DNA of 5,983 nt from Desulfuromonadaceae bacterium UBA6124 (GTDB lineage Bacteria > Desulfobacterota > Desulfuromonadia > Desulfuromonadales > Trichloromonadaceae), in assembly GCA_002423365.1 (NCBI GenBank), contig DIVU01000031.1:1-5983 (forward strand), in the 5' to 3' direction. A model generated the notes under the pieces. The model searched no databases and had not been told where the DNA came from. It saw only the letters and a program-made list of their open reading frames with translations. How positions within the stretch are numbered: the stretch's first letter is position 1; each line of letters begins with the position of its first letter. This document shows positions 4,903-5,983 of the stretch, piece by piece. The position numbers and the translations under genes are program-made.

Positions 4903-5983
4903 TTATTTGGGTTTGACGGCCAGCTTGATGTGCAGTTCGCGCAGCTGTTTTTCGTCGACCGCTCCCGGGGCTTCCGACATCAGACAGGTGGCCTTCTGGG
5001 TTTTCGGGAAGGCGATGACGTCGCGGATCGATTCGGACCCGGTCAGAATCATGGTCAGGCGATCGAGACCAAAGGCGATGCCGCCATGGGGCGGTGCACC
5101 GAATTCCAGGGCGTCAAGCAGGAAACCGAACTTGACCCGCGCCTCTTCCTCGCCGATGCCCATCAGCTCGAACATCTGGCTCTGCACGGCCTGATCGTGA
5201 ATACGGATGCTGCCGCCGCCGATTTCCGAGCCGTTGAGGACCAGATCGTAGGCCTTGGCCCGGGCTTTGCCGGGATCGGTGGCGAGCAGGGGGACGTCCT
5301 CATCCATCGGCGCGGTGAAGGGGTGATGAACGGCGACGTGGCGGCGGGCTTCCTCATCCCATTCGAGCAGGGGGAAGTCGGTGACCCAGACAAAACGGTA
5401 TTCGTCCTTTTTGGCCAGGGACAAGCGCTGACCCAGGTGCCCACGCAGGCGGCCGAGGGATTCGTTGGTGATCTTGAAAGAGTCGGCGACGAAGAGTAAC
5501 AGGTCGCCGAGTTGAGCCTCCATCCGCTGGTTCAGCGCGGCCAGTTCGTCGGCGGTGAAGAACTTGGCGATGGGCGACTGCCAACCTTCCTCGGTCATCT
5601 TCACCCAGGCCAGACCTTTGGCGCCGTAAATCTTGACGAACTCGCCGAGATCATCGAGGTCCTTGCGCGACAGGGTCGCCCCGCCCTTGACGTTGATTGC
5701 TTTGACCATGCCGCCGTTCCCGACGGCATCGGCGAAGACCTTGAACCCGCAACTCGCGACCAGATCGGAGATTTCCACCAGTTCCAGCCCGAAGCGCAGA
5801 TCAGGATTGTCCACCCCGTAGCGGGCCAAGGCTTCCTGGTAGGTCATGCGCGCCATCGGCAGGGGGACGTCGACGCCGATCGCCTCTTTGAAGATGGTGG
5901 CGATCATCCCTTCCATGACCCGAATGACGTCGTCGCGGTTGATGAAGCTCATTTCGCAGTCGATCTGGGTGAACTCGGGCTGG
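4903..5983 (-). CDS. aspS: Aspartyl-tRNA synthetase, C-terminal part (5' end beyond the window)
   Basis: The open frame runs past the ATG at 5952 to the right edge, where upstream codons read QPEFTQIDCE; this is the end of class II motif 2, so the gene is cut by the window and 5952 is not its start. The visible 359 codons cover the later catalytic core. From the internal Met at 5952, residues about 66-160 form the GAD insertion found in bacterial aspartyl-tRNA synthetases. FVWVTDFPLLEW (187-198), HHPFTAPMDED (209-219) and LNGSEIGGGSIR (239-250) are active-site segments. Motif 3, GIAFGLDRL (291-299), carries the ATP-binding Arg298. The C-terminal EKQLRELHIKL is typical. The enzyme charges tRNA-Asp with aspartate in the cytoplasm. 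Whether it also charges tRNA-Asn cannot be judged, because the N-terminal anticodon-binding domain is missing. No damage is seen. Confidence 0.96.
   Translation of the reverse strand, partial: QPEFTQIDCEMSFINRDDVIRVMEGMIATIFKEAIGVDVPLPMARMTYQEALARYGVDNPDLRFGLELVEISDLVASCGFKVFADAVGNGGMVKAINVKGGATLSRKDLDDLGEFVKIYGAKGLAWVKMTEEGWQSPIAKFFTADELAALNQRMEAQLGDLLLFVADSFKITNESLGRLRGHLGQRLSLAKKDEYRFVWVTDFPLLEWDEEARRHVAVHHPFTAPMDEDVPLLATDPGKARAKAYDLVLNGSEIGGGSIRIHDQAVQSQMFELMGIGEEEARVKFGFLLDALEFGAPPHGGIAFGLDRLTMILTGSESIRDVIAFPKTQKATCLMSEAPGAVDEKQLRELHIKLAVKPK

Noticed and set aside
4819..5499. Plus-strand open frame of 226 codons
   Set aside because: It is antisense to aspS, which is intact and well conserved. 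It has no ribosome binding site or known domain.
5952..5952. ATG at 5952 as the start of aspS
   Set aside because: The frame stays open upstream to the edge and encodes the end of motif 2, so this Met is internal.

Overview
The window is a stretch of core chromosome from a bacterium that most resembles the Desulfuromonadales (Geobacter, Desulfuromonas or Pelobacter relatives, in the Desulfobacterota). I infer this from the gene set and order: aspS, a LysM/DUF4398 lipoprotein, a monomeric NADP-isocitrate dehydrogenase, an LDH-like malate dehydrogenase, then a small two-cluster ferredoxin and the alpha subunit of a 2-oxoglutarate:ferredoxin oxidoreductase. From memory, Geobacter genomes carry a very similar cluster. 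No database search was possible. Every supported gene is on the minus strand, so transcription runs from the right edge to the left.

Layout in order of transcription: aspS, whose 5' part lies beyond the right edge (5983-4903); a short gap with a long perfect hairpin; a 266-residue LysM lipoprotein (4820-4020); a 261-bp gap with a clear sigma70-type promoter, a possible operator and a predicted structured leader of about 205 nt; icd (3758-1527); a gap with a 13-bp perfect hairpin; mdh (1453-500); a 188-bp gap with a 15-bp perfect hairpin that probably ends or attenuates the icd-mdh message; korD (311-120); and the first 32 codons of korA (96-1), cut by the left edge.

The left two thirds work together in the oxidative TCA cycle. 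Icd makes 2-oxoglutarate and NADPH. KorA and KorD, with korB and korC expected beyond the left edge, oxidise 2-oxoglutarate to succinyl-CoA and pass electrons to ferredoxin. Mdh regenerates oxaloacetate with NADH. This suits an anaerobe that oxidises acetate completely, or that uses parts of the cycle for biosynthesis. aspS (translation) and the LysM lipoprotein (cell envelope) look like a separate upstream unit.

I found no mobile element, CRISPR array, tRNA, rRNA or defence-like gene, and no convincing novel system among the genes. The unexplained signal is all non-coding: the icd promoter and leader, a terminator-like element on the otherwise empty plus strand, strong hairpins after three of the four visible stop codons, and a low-GC block inside icd. 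The long plus-strand open frames are antisense shadows of the real genes.
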